Below the pieces are notes generated by a model. It saw nothing but the letters and a program-made list of their open reading frames with translations. It had not been told where the DNA came from and did no database searches. Of a stretch of 41,093 nt of DNA, positions 25,528-35,281 are shown piece after piece. The DNA comes from Draconibacterium orientale (GTDB lineage Bacteria; Bacteroidota; Bacteroidia; Bacteroidales; Prolixibacteraceae). The first letter of the stretch is position 1; every line of letters starts with the position of its first letter. Position numbers and translations under genes: made by a program. The stretch covers positions 1 through 41,093 of the forward strand of contig DYSZ01000015.1 in NCBI GenBank assembly GCA_020726265.1. The letters run 5' to 3'.

Positions 25528-26430
25528 ATGTTACAGGCTTACCACATACCCGTTTTGGCTGAAGAAAGCATCCAAGGCATGAATCTGTTTGCCGGAGCCG
25601 ATGTTGTTGACGCTACCTTTGGCGGTGGTGGTCATTCAGGCCTGATTCTTGAAAAGATTCCAGAAGGAAGACTTTTTGCTTTCGACCAGGATGTGGATGC
25701 TGTGGTAAATATTCCCGACGATAAACACCTCTATTTTATAAGGCACAATTTCAGGTACATCAAAAACTTCATGCAGTATTTCGGAGTGGCTGATGTTGAT
25801 GCCATTTTTGCCGACCTGGGCGTTTCATCGCACGATTTTGATGTTCCGGAGCGGGGGTTTTCATTTCGTTTCGATGGTAAACTGGATATGCGCATGAACC
25901 AGAACGCTCGAACCGATGCAGCTTATGTAATTAATGAATATACAGAAGAAAAACTTGAACAGGTATTCCGGTTGTTTGGTGAGATAAAAAATGCAAGGCA
26001 ACTGGCTGCTGTTATTTGTCGCCATCGGTCAGAAACGCCCATAAAAACAACCACGCAATTAAAGGAAATAGCCGGAACGTGCGCTCCGCGCGCTATCGAA
26101 AATAAATACCTGGCTCAGGTATTTCAGGCTTTACGCATTGAAGTAAACGATGAAATGGATGCCTTGCAGGAGTTTTTACAGGCATCGCTCCAACTGCTGA
26201 AACCCGGCGGCAGACTTGTAATACTTACCTATCACAGCCTGGAGGACAGGCTTTGCAAAAACTTCATGAAAACTGGAAATTTTGAAGGGAAGGAAGACAA
26301 AGATTTTTATGGAAATCTGAATACTCCATTTCGGATGGTAAACCGGAAAGTGATAACACCCGGCGAAGAAGAACTGAAATCAAACAGCAGGTCGCGTAGT
26401 GCAAAACTAAGAATTGCAGAAAAAATCTGA
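25528..26430 (+). CDS. rsmH: 16S rRNA (cytosine-1402 N4)-methyltransferase
   Basis: SAM-dependent methylase (formerly MraW) that modifies C1402 of 16S rRNA in the ribosomal P site. It has 300 residues, the usual length. Seen: HIPVLAEESIQGM at the N-terminus, the SAM-binding DATFGGGGHSGLILE, AFDQDVDA, FADLGVSSHDFD, the RGFSFRFDGKLDMRM segment and LTYHSLEDRLCKNFMK near the C-terminus. It is the second gene in the dcw cluster, with the ftsL-like gene starting 1 nt after its stop. Confidence 0.96.
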   Translation: MLQAYHIPVLAEESIQGMNLFAGADVVDATFGGGGHSGLILEKIPEGRLFAFDQDVDAVVNIPDDKHLYFIRHNFRYIKNFMQYFGVADVDAIFADLGVSSHDFDVPERGFSFRFDGKLDMRMNQNARTDAAYVINEYTEEKLEQVFRLFGEIKNARQLAAVICRHRSETPIKTTTQLKEIAGTCAPRAIENKYLAQVFQALRIEVNDEMDALQEFLQASLQLLKPGGRLVILTYHSLEDRLCKNFMKTGNFEGKEDKDFYGNLNTPFRMVNRKVITPGEEELKSNSRSRSAKLRIAEKI

Positions 26431-26431
26431 T

Positions 26432-26794
26432 ATGTCAGAAAAAGTAAAAAATAAGAAAACAGGGGTAAAATCGTTTATTGGCGGAACTATTTTAACCGAT
26501 GACAGGGTTACAAAACAAATCCCTTTCATTCTTTTTCTGGCGTTTCTCGGCCTTTTAATGATTACCAACCGAAACTGGTCGGAGCACACCATCCGGAAGG
26601 TTGAAATTCTTCAGGATACACTTGATAATCTCAGGTCGGAGTCGATAACGCTTTCCTCAAAACTGATGAATGCCAGTCGTCCATCGGAAGTAGCAGCAAA
26701 AGTTAAAAAGGCCGGACTTGATTTGCAGGAGCCTGTTAAGCCGCCTCGAAAATTAATTGTAAAAAATAAAAAACAGTGGATATTCGGAGAGTAA
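26432..26794 (+). CDS. ftsL: FtsL-like cell division protein
   Basis: A 120-residue bitopic membrane protein. It has a basic cytoplasmic N-terminus, one helix (IPFILFLAFLGLLMITNR, about 30-47) and a periplasmic coiled-coil-like stretch (about 52-85). This is the plan of FtsL, which joins FtsB and FtsQ to activate septal synthesis. Sequence similarity of FtsL proteins is low, so the name rests mostly on topology and on its place between rsmH and ftsI. An in-frame TTG 18 bases upstream is inside rsmH and less likely. Its 3' end overlaps the GTG start of ftsI by 19 nt. Confidence 0.82.
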   Translation: MSEKVKNKKTGVKSFIGGTILTDDRVTKQIPFILFLAFLGLLMITNRNWSEHTIRKVEILQDTLDNLRSESITLSSKLMNASRPSEVAAKVKKAGLDLQEPVKPPRKLIVKNKKQWIFGE

Positions 26795-28890
26795 TATTAA
26801 CGCGCATAACGCTTATCTATATCGCACTACTGGTTTTCTCGCTGGTAGTTGTGGCTAAAATGGTCTCTGTTCAGAAGATTAAGAACGACCGTTGGGAAGA
26901 GATTCAGGAAAAGCTTAGCTCCAACACTGTGGTTATTATTCCCGAACGTGGAAATATATGCGCTGAAGACGGAAGCTTACTGGCCACATCTGTTCCTGGC
27001 TATTTTGTTCGGATGGATATGAAATCAGAGGGTGTGCGCAGGGTTTATGCAAAAGAAGCTGATTCGCTTGCATATTATCTTTCAAAGCTTTTTAGGAATG
27101 CTCCTGCGTCAGAATATAAACGCCGTTTAAATACTGCCTATAAAAAAGGCGACCGCGATTTTATGCTCACTCCACGTCGTATCGATTACACGGAATTACG
27201 ACAACTGAAGAAATTCCCAATTCTTAAACGTGGTCGTTTTGGTGGAGGTATGATTATCGAAGAAGATAATCGCCGTGTTAATCCGTTGGGTATGCTCGCA
27301 CTGCGTACCATTGGTGGATTAAATAAAGGCGCTGGAGGCGGCGTGAAAGGTGCAGTAGGATATACAGGTCTTGAAGGATCGTTTGAAGATTATCTCGCTG
27401 GGAAAGAAGGTGTTGGCTATCGGCAGAATTTATCGGGCCGCTGGATGTCGCGCATCGAAATTGAGCCTGAAGACGGGATGGACATTATTACCACGCTCAA
27501 CGTAAAAATGCAGGATATTACAGAAACGGCGCTGCTGAAACAATTGCTTAAATCGAATGCAGACTGGGGAACTGCTATTTTAATGGAAGTGGAAACCGGT
27601 GAAATAAAAGCCATAGCTAATCTGGGTAAAGGTCAGGGTGGTTACTACGAGAAGGACAATTACGCACTGGGCCCGCGCGGAAGTTACGAGCCTGGTTCAA
27701 CATTCAAACTGGTTTCGCTGATGGCAGCGCTGGAAGATGGCGTTGTAGATACCAGTGATGTGATTGATACAGGTAACGGGCAGTGGTATAAAAGCGGAAG
27801 AAAAATCAGCGATACGCATGGCTATGGTAAAATTTCGGTTAAACAGGTTTTTGAAAAATCATCGAATGTGGGTGTTGCAAAAATTATCACCGCACATTAC
27901 GAAAAAAATCCAAAACAGTATGTTGACAGGGTTTACAGTTTCGGAATCAACAAACCACTGAATCTTGATTTAAAGGGAGAGGGAGAACCTTATTTTAAAT
28001 ATCCCGGCGATAAAGACTGGTGGGGTACCACGCTGGCAGGCATGTCATACGGCTATGAATCGAAAATGACCCCGCTACAGATTCTGAACTTTTACAATGC
28101 CGTAGCCAACGATGGCAAAATGATAAAACCACGTTTGGTGAAGGAAATCCGTGACAATGGTTCATTGGTGGAATCATTCGGCACCGAGGTGTTAAACTCG
28201 CGGATTGCTTCCCGCAGTACAATACACAAAGCTCAGGATATGCTGAAAGGAGTGGTTTTGTACGGAACTGGCAAGGACGTAAAAAGTGACTTTGTGAGTT
28301 TTGCCGGTAAAACAGGTACAGCCCGCGTGGCAACAAGCAGTCAGGGATACAGTGCTGGTATGTACCTCGCATCGTTTGCCGGTTATTTTCCGGCCGATGA
28401 ACCCAAATATTCAATGATTGTAACATTTAATAACCCTCGTGGCGGATATTATGGGGCATCAGTTGCCGGACCGGTTTTCAGGGAAATTGCTGAAAAGGTT
28501 TACGCCTACGAAATTCTTACCGGCGACGCTGAAGAAGAAGAAAAGGAAGAAGCGGAAGAAAAACTGGTGCTGGCCGACATTAAAAAGGGAAGTACCGATA
28601 ATATTAAAGAAGTGGTTGACGAACTGGATGTTGACCATGTAAAATATGACGCTGATACTGAATGGGCGAATGTGGAAATAAAGGGCGAAAAAATATTTCT
28701 TACTGATAATGAAATGCCGGAAGGGAGTGTACCCAATGTAAAGGGAATGGGAGCCACAAGCGCTGTTTACCTGCTCGAAAGCGTCGGGTTACAGGTGAAA
28801 ATACAAGGCATTGGCCGTGTAAAACAACAATCGCTGACACCGGGCAGCAAATTCAGACCCGGACAAACAGTTTTCCTAACACTTGGATGA
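26776..28890 (+). CDS. ftsI: Septal peptidoglycan transpeptidase FtsI (PBP3) with C-terminal PASTA domain
   Basis: Class B penicillin-binding protein that crosslinks septal peptidoglycan with FtsW. It has 704 residues. Seen: an N-terminal membrane helix (about 10-30), the dimerisation region IPERGNICAEDGSLLATS, and the transpeptidase motifs STFK (Ser308, Lys311), SSN (362-364) and KTG (512-514). An acidic linker rich in Glu (about 578-600) leads to a single PASTA domain at the C-terminus (VPNVKGMGATSAVYLLES), as in the SpoVD/PBP2x-like group. GTG 26776 is the only plausible start near the helix, and it overlaps ftsL. The stop is 1 nt before murE. Confidence 0.95.
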   Translation: MDIRRVILTRITLIYIALLVFSLVVVAKMVSVQKIKNDRWEEIQEKLSSNTVVIIPERGNICAEDGSLLATSVPGYFVRMDMKSEGVRRVYAKEADSLAYYLSKLFRNAPASEYKRRLNTAYKKGDRDFMLTPRRIDYTELRQLKKFPILKRGRFGGGMIIEEDNRRVNPLGMLALRTIGGLNKGAGGGVKGAVGYTGLEGSFEDYLAGKEGVGYRQNLSGRWMSRIEIEPEDGMDIITTLNVKMQDITETALLKQLLKSNADWGTAILMEVETGEIKAIANLGKGQGGYYEKDNYALGPRGSYEPGSTFKLVSLMAALEDGVVDTSDVIDTGNGQWYKSGRKISDTHGYGKISVKQVFEKSSNVGVAKIITAHYEKNPKQYVDRVYSFGINKPLNLDLKGEGEPYFKYPGDKDWWGTTLAGMSYGYESKMTPLQILNFYNAVANDGKMIKPRLVKEIRDNGSLVESFGTEVLNSRIASRSTIHKAQDMLKGVVLYGTGKDVKSDFVSFAGKTGTARVATSSQGYSAGMYLASFAGYFPADEPKYSMIVTFNNPRGGYYGASVAGPVFREIAEKVYAYEILTGDAEEEEKEEAEEKLVLADIKKGSTDNIKEVVDELDVDHVKYDADTEWANVEIKGEKIFLTDNEMPEGSVPNVKGMGATSAVYLLESVGLQVKIQGIGRVKQQSLTPGSKFRPGQTVFLTLG

Positions 28891-28891
28891 T

Positions 28892-30349
28892 ATGATTTTA
28901 AACGAACTCATAAAGAATATTTCAATTATAGAAATCGTTGGAACAAACCAGGCGGAAGTGCTGGATATTCAATTCGATTCACGATTGGTGAAGCCGGGTT
29001 CTTTATTTGTGGCGCAGCGAGGTGTTGCTTCCGATGGGCACCAGTTTATTGCCAAAACCATTGCAAATGGTGCATCAACTGTGGTTTGCGAAGTTTTGCC
29101 TGAAAAAATTCAGCCAGGTGTTACTTATATTAAAGTTGCTGATTCAAATGAAATTCTGGGGTTATTAGCATCGGCTTTTTATGGTTTCCCATCGCAGAAC
29201 CTGAAAGTTGTTGGCGTTACCGGCACCAACGGAAAGACAAGTATTGCCACTTTGTTGTACAAAATGTTCCTGAAACTGGGTTACAAAGTGGGCTTGCTTT
29301 CAACCATTTCATACCGGATAAACGAAAGCGAGGAAACTGCATCGCATACCACACCAAACGCATTGAAAATTCAACAGCTGATGGCCGAAATGGTGGAAGC
29401 CAGTTGCCAGTATTGTTTTATGGAAGTCAGTTCACATGCTGTGCATCAGAAACGAATTGCAGGAATAGCGTTTGCCGGTGGTATTTTTACAAACATCACG
29501 CACGACCACCTCGACTACCATAAAACTTTTGCAGAATACATCAAAGCCAAAAAGGCATTTTTTGATTCACTTTCTGCTGAAGCATTTGCTGTAACCAATA
29601 TCGATGACAAAAACGGACTTGTGATGCTGCAAAACACCGCAGCAAAAAAAGTCACCTTCTCAACACGGGCGATGGCTGATTACCGTTGTAAAATGCTCGA
29701 AAATCATTTCGATGGCATGTTGCTGAACATGGACGGACAGGAAATCTGGACCCGTTTTGTTGGCAAATTTAACGCATCGAACCTGTTGGCAGTTTACGCA
29801 ACTGCAATTCAGCTCGGACAAAATAAAGACTCGGTTTTAACAATCATCAGTGAGCTGTTTCCGGTTCAGGGTCGCTTCGAAACAGTGCGAAGCGCCGATG
29901 GCAAACTGGCCATTATCGATTATGCACACACACCCGATGCACTGAAAAATGTGCTTGGCGCTATTTCCGAAATCAGAACACGCAACGAGCAGGTAATTAC
30001 AGTGGTGGGCGCCGGTGGTGACCGCGACAAAACCAAACGGCCTGAAATGGCGAAAGAAGCTGTGCTGGCAAGTGACAAAGTGATTCTTACTTCTGATAAT
30101 CCGCGTACTGAAGACCCTGCACAAATTATTAAAGACATGGAAGCCGGTGTTCCCGCACATTCGAAAAGCAAAGTGGTTTCGATTGAAAACCGAAGGGAAG
30201 CCATTAAAACCGCCGCACTCTTGGCTCGTCAGGGCGACATCATTTTGATTGCCGGCAAAGGACACGAAAACTACCAGGATGTGAAAGGGGTGAAACACCA
30301 TTTTGACGATAAAGAAGAAATTTCAAACTGCTTTGGCATAAACAATTAA
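28892..30349 (+). CDS. murE: UDP-MurNAc-L-Ala-D-Glu ligase MurE (meso-diaminopimelate adding)
   Basis: ATP-dependent ligase that adds the third residue of the peptide stem in the cytoplasm. It has 485 residues from ATG 28892; a TTG nine bases upstream overlaps ftsI and is less likely. Seen: the N-terminal substrate domain [20 protein letters not shown], the P-loop VTGTNGKTS, the HTTPNAL segment, [13 protein letters not shown], and the C-terminal [13 protein letters not shown]. The DNPR motif is the mark of meso-diaminopimelate rather than lysine as third residue. The set fits a Gram-negative cell wall. Confidence 0.95.
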   Translation: MILNELIKNISIIEIVGTNQAEVLDIQFDSRLVKPGSLFVAQRGVASDGHQFIAKTIANGASTVVCEVLPEKIQPGVTYIKVADSNEILGLLASAFYGFPSQNLKVVGVTGTNGKTSIATLLYKMFLKLGYKVGLLSTISYRINESEETASHTTPNALKIQQLMAEMVEASCQYCFMEVSSHAVHQKRIAGIAFAGGIFTNITHDHLDYHKTFAEYIKAKKAFFDSLSAEAFAVTNIDDKNGLVMLQNTAAKKVTFSTRAMADYRCKMLENHFDGMLLNMDGQEIWTRFVGKFNASNLLAVYATAIQLGQNKDSVLTIISELFPVQGRFETVRSADGKLAIIDYAHTPDALKNVLGAISEIRTRNEQVITVVGAGGDRDKTKRPEMAKEAVLASDKVILTSDNPRTEDPAQIIKDMEAGVPAHSKSKVVSIENRREAIKTAALLARQGDIILIAGKGHENYQDVKGVKHHFDDKEEISNCFGINN

Positions 30350-30359
30350 TACTGAAGGC

Positions 30360-31610
30360 ATGATTTACTGGTTGTACGAATTATTGGCAAAATACGATAT
30401 CCCGGGAATTGGAATGATTCCGGGTATTTCGTTCCGTTCGGCAGCGGCAATTATTACATCGCTGTTTATTACCACGGTTTTTGGTAAGAAACTAATTCGA
30501 ATTTTGCAGAAAAAGCAGATTGGCGAAGTCGTTCGTGACCTTGGTCTCGAAGGTCAGATGCAGAAAAAAGGAACTCCCACAATGGGCGGAATCATCATAC
30601 TTTCAGCTATCATTATTCCAACCATTATTTTTGCTCAACTCGATAATATTTATATTATTCTCATGCTGATTACCACAGCATTGCTTGGTTTAATCGGATT
30701 TGTTGACGACTACATTAAAGTATTTCTGAAAAACAAAGAGGGTCTGGCCGGAAAATTCAAAATCTTAGGTCAGGTTACACTCGGAATTATTGTGGCAGCA
30801 ACACTTTTTATAAGCGACGATGTTAAAGTACGCCAACATGTAAAAGATGAAAACGGCAACGATTTGCAGGAACTGCTTATCGACCCGGTGACTGGAGAAC
30901 AAACAATTCAGTTTGTAACCGAAGATGTAAAATCGACAGTAACCACAATCCCGTTTGTCAAGAAAAACGAATTTAATTACGAGTGGCTTGTTGCATTTGC
31001 CGGTGAGGCTTCGATATGGCTGAAATGGGTTGTTTATGCACTTGCAATCATATTAATAATAACAGCCGTATCGAATGCCGCCAACCTTACCGACGGTCTC
31101 GACGGACTTGCGACGGGAACCTCTGCCATCAGCGGTGCCACGCTTGGTATTCTGGCGTATGTAAGTGGTAATATTATTTATGCTGATTATCTGAACATCA
31201 TGTACATCCCGAATATTGGCGAGCTTACGATTTTTGTAGCTGCTTTTATCGGAGCCACCGTCGGCTTTTTATGGTACAATTCTTACCCGGCACAAGTATT
31301 CATGGGAGACACAGGAAGTCTTGCCCTAGGCGGAATTCTGGCTGTATTCTCCGTAATCATCCGTAAAGAAATTCTTATCCCGTTGTTGTGCGGCATTTTC
31401 TTAATCGAAAACCTGTCGGTAATGATTCAGGTTTCGTGGTTTAAATACACCAAACGGAAATATGGCGCAGGGAGTCGTGTATTTCTGATGAGCCCCATTC
31501 ATCACCATTTTCAGAAGAAAGGAATTCCCGAAGCTAAAATCGTAACACGGTTCTGGATTGTGGGAATCATCCTGGCAGTAATTACCCTGGCAACTTTAAA
31601 AGTAAGATAG
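30360..31610 (+). CDS. mraY: Phospho-MurNAc-pentapeptide transferase MraY
   Basis: Polytopic inner-membrane enzyme that makes lipid I from UDP-MurNAc-pentapeptide and undecaprenyl phosphate. It has 416 residues, over 50 longer than E. coli MraY. Seen: [10 protein letters not shown], the Asp pair [24 protein letters not shown], and [12 protein letters not shown] with the three-histidine motif. The added length is an insertion at about residues 150-210, holding the hydrophilic stretch [16 protein letters not shown]; it probably lies outside the membrane. Such an insertion is common in Bacteroidota MraY from general recollection. The gene lies 10 nt after murE and 1 nt before murD. Confidence 0.96.
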   Translation: MIYWLYELLAKYDIPGIGMIPGISFRSAAAIITSLFITTVFGKKLIRILQKKQIGEVVRDLGLEGQMQKKGTPTMGGIIILSAIIIPTIIFAQLDNIYIILMLITTALLGLIGFVDDYIKVFLKNKEGLAGKFKILGQVTLGIIVAATLFISDDVKVRQHVKDENGNDLQELLIDPVTGEQTIQFVTEDVKSTVTTIPFVKKNEFNYEWLVAFAGEASIWLKWVVYALAIILIITAVSNAANLTDGLDGLATGTSAISGATLGILAYVSGNIIYADYLNIMYIPNIGELTIFVAAFIGATVGFLWYNSYPAQVFMGDTGSLALGGILAVFSVIIRKEILIPLLCGIFLIENLSVMIQVSWFKYTKRKYGAGSRVFLMSPIHHHFQKKGIPEAKIVTRFWIVGIILAVITLATLKVR

Positions 31611-31611
31611 T

Positions 31612-32949
31612 TTGAAGAAACTTGTTGCAATATTAGGCGGAGGCGAAAGTGGAGTAGGGGCGGCAATCCTTGCTCAGAAACAAGGCTATTCGGTTTTTCT
31701 TTCCGATTTGGGTCAGATAAAAGACAAGTACAAACAGGTACTTGCTGATTACAACATCGAATTTGAAGAAGAAAAACATTCGACCGATAAAATTCTTTCG
31801 GCTGAATTCGTCATTAAAAGCCCCGGTATTCCTGATAAAGCACCATTAATTGTTCAACTGAAAGAACAAAAAACACAGGTAATTTCTGAAATTGAATTTG
31901 CCGGGAGATATACAAATGCAAAAACCATTTGCATCACAGGCAGCAACGGTAAAACCACAACCACACTGCTCACTTACCACATTCTGAAAAATGCCGGGCT
32001 GAATGTTGGCCTTGCCGGAAACGTGGGAAAGAGTTTTGCATGGCAGGTAGCCCTGGAAAATATTGATGTGTATGTTATCGAACTCAGCAGTTTTCAGTTA
32101 GACGGAATGTACGATTTCCGCGCCGACGTGGCTGTGTTGATGAACATCACCCCTGACCATCTCGACCGTTATAACTACCAGATGCAGAACTATGTCGATT
32201 CAAAATTCAGGGTGATTCAGAACCAAACCAAAAACGATTTTTTTGTGGTTTGTGTCGATGATGAAATTACCCAAAACGAGCTTAAAAACAGAAATATTAT
32301 ACCTGCAATCATCCCATTCGGGTTGGGAGAGCCGGATCAAAATGCAGCCGGCATAAAAGACGGAGAGCTTATTATTAATTTAAATCAAAACCAATTCAGT
32401 ATGTCTATTCTTGAACTTGCACTACAGGGAAAACACAACGCTTACAATTCAATGGCAGCAGGAATTGCAAGCATGGTATTCAACATCCGTAACGAACAGC
32501 TCAGGGAAAGCCTGTCGGATTTTACCGGTGTGGAACATCGTCTTGAGCGGTTTCTCACCGTTCATGGGATTGAGTTTGTGAACGACTCAAAAGCTACAAA
32601 TGTAAATTCGACATGGTACGCGCTCGAAAGCATTTCAAAACCAATTGTCTGGATTGTAGGTGGAATTGACAAGGGAAACGATTACTCATTGCTGCATGGA
32701 TTGGTAAAAGAAAAAGTAAGAGCCATGGTTTGCCTTGGAAAAGACAATAAAAAACTGCACGAGGCTTTTGATGGGATTGTAAAAAACCACGTGGATGCCA
32801 CAAGTATGGATCAAGCTGTAAAAGCTGCTTACTATCTGGCACGCAATGGCGATACTGTGTTGCTCTCTCCCGCCTGTGCAAGCTTCGATTTGTTTGAAAA
32901 TTACGAAGACCGCGGAAGACAATTTAAACTATATGTAAGAAACCTGTAA
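31612..32949 (+). CDS. murD: UDP-MurNAc-L-Ala D-Glu ligase MurD
   Basis: Cytoplasmic ligase that adds D-glutamate to UDP-MurNAc-L-Ala. It has 445 residues. Seen: the N-terminal nucleotide-binding AILGGGESGVGAAILAQ, KSPGIPDKAPLI, the P-loop ITGSNGKTTTTLL, ITPDHLDRY and WIVGGIDKGNDYS. It begins with TTG at 31612, which gives the typical MKKLVAILGG start, and no ATG is available before the conserved motif. The last base of its stop is the first base of ftsW. Confidence 0.94.
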   Translation: MKKLVAILGGGESGVGAAILAQKQGYSVFLSDLGQIKDKYKQVLADYNIEFEEEKHSTDKILSAEFVIKSPGIPDKAPLIVQLKEQKTQVISEIEFAGRYTNAKTICITGSNGKTTTTLLTYHILKNAGLNVGLAGNVGKSFAWQVALENIDVYVIELSSFQLDGMYDFRADVAVLMNITPDHLDRYNYQMQNYVDSKFRVIQNQTKNDFFVVCVDDEITQNELKNRNIIPAIIPFGLGEPDQNAAGIKDGELIINLNQNQFSMSILELALQGKHNAYNSMAAGIASMVFNIRNEQLRESLSDFTGVEHRLERFLTVHGIEFVNDSKATNVNSTWYALESISKPIVWIVGGIDKGNDYSLLHGLVKEKVRAMVCLGKDNKKLHEAFDGIVKNHVDATSMDQAVKAAYYLARNGDTVLLSPACASFDLFENYEDRGRQFKLYVRNL

Positions 32950-34157
32950 TGGATCAGTCGGTTGCAAGATATTTTAAAGGCGACAGGGTTATCTGGATTA
33001 TCCTGATGCTGCTGTCGCTCCTTTCGCTGCTCATAGTTTACAGCGCCACTGGTGCACTGGCTTACCGCGAGCATTCAGGCAATACCATGTATTATCTTGT
33101 TCGTCAGATATTTTCTATCGGTGCCGGAATTGGTGTTATTGTGTTGATGATTAACATTATTCCGGTAAAAATGTACTCGATGCTTGCCAATTTGCTACTA
33201 TACGGAAGCATTGCATTACTGCTGCTTACCTTGGCATTGAAATTTGCCGGATTAATTAAAGGAACGGGACGTACCATTCCGCTTGGTCCCTTATCGTTTC
33301 AACCGGCCGAGGTTGCAAAAATTGCATTGATAATGTTTACTGCCAAAGTGCTCAGCAAAAAGCAAAAAACAAGCAAAGACCTGAAGGTTGCTTTTTTCAA
33401 AATAATAAGTTTTACAGCTGTGGTTTGCGGTATTGTTTTGTTGTCAAACTTTTCAACATCGGCGCTCATATTTGTCACCATCATCACCATGATGTTTGTT
33501 GGCCGTATTCCCATCAGGTATATGTTGCTTGTATTTGCTGCGGGTGTGGGGTTGGTGGTACTCATTTATTTTACTGCCGATTTACTACCCGAAAAAATAG
33601 GACGTATTCACACCATCAAGGGGCGTATTGAAAGGTTTATTCACGGTGACCCAAACTCAGAAACAGGTGTTACACAGGCCGATTATGCAAAGCTTGCCAT
33701 TTATTCGGGTGGAATTTTGGGAAAGGGTCCGGGGCAGAGTGATGTGAGCAACTATATGGCTGCGGCTTACAACGATTTTATTTTCGCCATTATCATCGAA
33801 GAATACGGGCTGATTTTCGGAGTGGGAGTGATTTTTCTGTACCTGATTTTATTTTTCAGGGGGATTATCATCGTCCGGCGATCGAAGCGAACGTTTCCGG
33901 CATTTATGGTAATCGGGCTCACGGTAGTTCTTGTTTACCAGGCGATGATTAACATTGGGGTCTCAAGCGGGGCGTTGCCAGTAACAGGGCAACCTTTGCC
34001 CTGGATTAGTCTTGGTGGTACTTCGCTGCTGTTTACTTCAATAGCTTTTGGCTGTATCCTGAGCGTGAGTCACCTGAATCAGGTTGACCAGGCAGAACAG
34101 GAACAACCTGTGCAGGTAAATATTCCTGACGAAGATGAGGAAATGAAGACAAAATAG
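32949..34157 (+). CDS. ftsW: Septal peptidoglycan polymerase FtsW (SEDS family)
   Basis: SEDS glycosyltransferase that polymerises lipid II at the septum with FtsI. It has 402 residues with about ten membrane helices. Seen: ATGALAYREHSGNT in the first loop, LSFQPAEVAKIALI, the long extracellular loop with KGPGQSDVSNYMAAAYNDFI and IIEEYG, and VTGQPLPWISLGGTSLL near the end. The C-terminus is a short acidic tail. ATG 32949 overlaps the murD stop by one base, so translation may be coupled. A division role is inferred from its place in the dcw cluster rather than from the sequence alone, since RodA is similar. Confidence 0.94.
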   Translation: MDQSVARYFKGDRVIWIILMLLSLLSLLIVYSATGALAYREHSGNTMYYLVRQIFSIGAGIGVIVLMINIIPVKMYSMLANLLLYGSIALLLLTLALKFAGLIKGTGRTIPLGPLSFQPAEVAKIALIMFTAKVLSKKQKTSKDLKVAFFKIISFTAVVCGIVLLSNFSTSALIFVTIITMMFVGRIPIRYMLLVFAAGVGLVVLIYFTADLLPEKIGRIHTIKGRIERFIHGDPNSETGVTQADYAKLAIYSGGILGKGPGQSDVSNYMAAAYNDFIFAIIIEEYGLIFGVGVIFLYLILFFRGIIIVRRSKRTFPAFMVIGLTVVLVYQAMINIGVSSGALPVTGQPLPWISLGGTSLLFTSIAFGCILSVSHLNQVDQAEQEQPVQVNIPDEDEEMKTK

Positions 34158-34180
34158 TACAAACCAGAAATAAAAAGAAA

Positions 34181-35281
34181 TTGAAAATTAACCGGGTCAT
34201 AATCAGCGGAGGTGGAACAGGCGGACACATTTTTCCGGCTCTTTCCATTGCAAACGAAATCAGGAAACGATATCCTGAATCGGATATTCTGTTCGTTGGC
34301 GCTCTCGACCGCATGGAGATGGAGAAGGTTCCTGCTGCCGGTTACAAAATTGTCGGGTTACCGGTAATGGGATTTCCGCGTAAACCGGGCTTGAAAATGA
34401 TTACCTTTTTCAAAAAGCTTTTTCAGAGTTCGGCGATGGCGAAAAAAGTTGTTCAGGATTTTCAACCCGAAATTGCCATCGGGGTTGGCGGTTATGCCAG
34501 CGGACCGACACTCAGGGCGGCCGCCGCTGCAAAAATTCCAACACTTATTCAGGAACAAAATTCGTATGCAGGCATTACAAACAAACTGCTTTCGAAAAAA
34601 GTAAACACCATTTGTGTGGCTTACGAAAAAATGCACAGGTTTTTTCCAAAAAATAAAATTGTGTTTACTGGAAACCCGGTTCGCGAAAACCTGATTGATA
34701 ATGCGGTTAACCGTGAGGAAGCGCTTAAATATTTCGGGTTGAACAACAAAGAACGGGTTGTGCTGATTACCGGCGGAAGTCTTGGCGCCCGCTCGCTGAA
34801 TAATGCTGTTTTGAAAAATCTCGAAATTATTGCCAAATCAGGTATTCAGGTTATCTGGCAAACAGGGGCGTTTTATTTCAGCCAGATAAATAATGAGTTG
34901 AAAGAATCGAAGCCTGAAAACCTGCATATACACCAGTTTTTAACCCGCATGGATTTGGCATACGCAGCAGCCGACCTTGTGATTTCGAGGGCCGGGGCGG
35001 GAACTATTTCCGAGCTTTGCATTATCGGCAAACCGGCAATTCTGGTGCCTTCGCCCAACGTAGCCGAAGACCACCAGACAAAAAATGCAATGGCGCTGGT
35101 TGAAAAGGAAGCCGCTATTATGCTGAAAGATGTTGAAATTGATTTGAAATTATTTCCTGTTACACAGCGTTTGGTAAAAGATGAAGAACGATGCAAAATA
35201 ATGGCTGCCAATATTAAAGTGCTGGCAATGCCCGAGGCAACAAAAGCCATTGTTGATGAAGTTGAAAAATTAATTAAATGA
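34181..35281 (+). CDS. murG: Lipid II-forming N-acetylglucosaminyltransferase MurG
   Basis: Peripheral inner-membrane GT-B enzyme that adds GlcNAc to lipid I. It has 366 residues. Seen: the N-terminal glycine loop IISGGGTGGHIFPALSIA, GVGGYASGPTL, LIQEQNSYAGITNK, the second glycine loop ITGGSLGARSLN and the UDP-GlcNAc-binding SRAGAGTISELCI. It begins with TTG at 34181; the conserved glycine loop lies at residue 8, so no downstream start is possible. It ends in a 4-base ATGA overlap with murC, a sign of translational coupling. Confidence 0.95.
   Translation: MKINRVIISGGGTGGHIFPALSIANEIRKRYPESDILFVGALDRMEMEKVPAAGYKIVGLPVMGFPRKPGLKMITFFKKLFQSSAMAKKVVQDFQPEIAIGVGGYASGPTLRAAAAAKIPTLIQEQNSYAGITNKLLSKKVNTICVAYEKMHRFFPKNKIVFTGNPVRENLIDNAVNREEALKYFGLNNKERVVLITGGSLGARSLNNAVLKNLEIIAKSGIQVIWQTGAFYFSQINNELKESKPENLHIHQFLTRMDLAYAAADLVISRAGAGTISELCIIGKPAILVPSPNVAEDHQTKNAMALVEKEAAIMLKDVEIDLKLFPVTQRLVKDEERCKIMAANIKVLAMPEATKAIVDEVEKLIK

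Noticed and set aside
28506-28757. Serine-rich minus-strand frame
   Set aside because: It is the reverse of the acidic Glu-rich linker of FtsI, which produces serine codons on the other strand.
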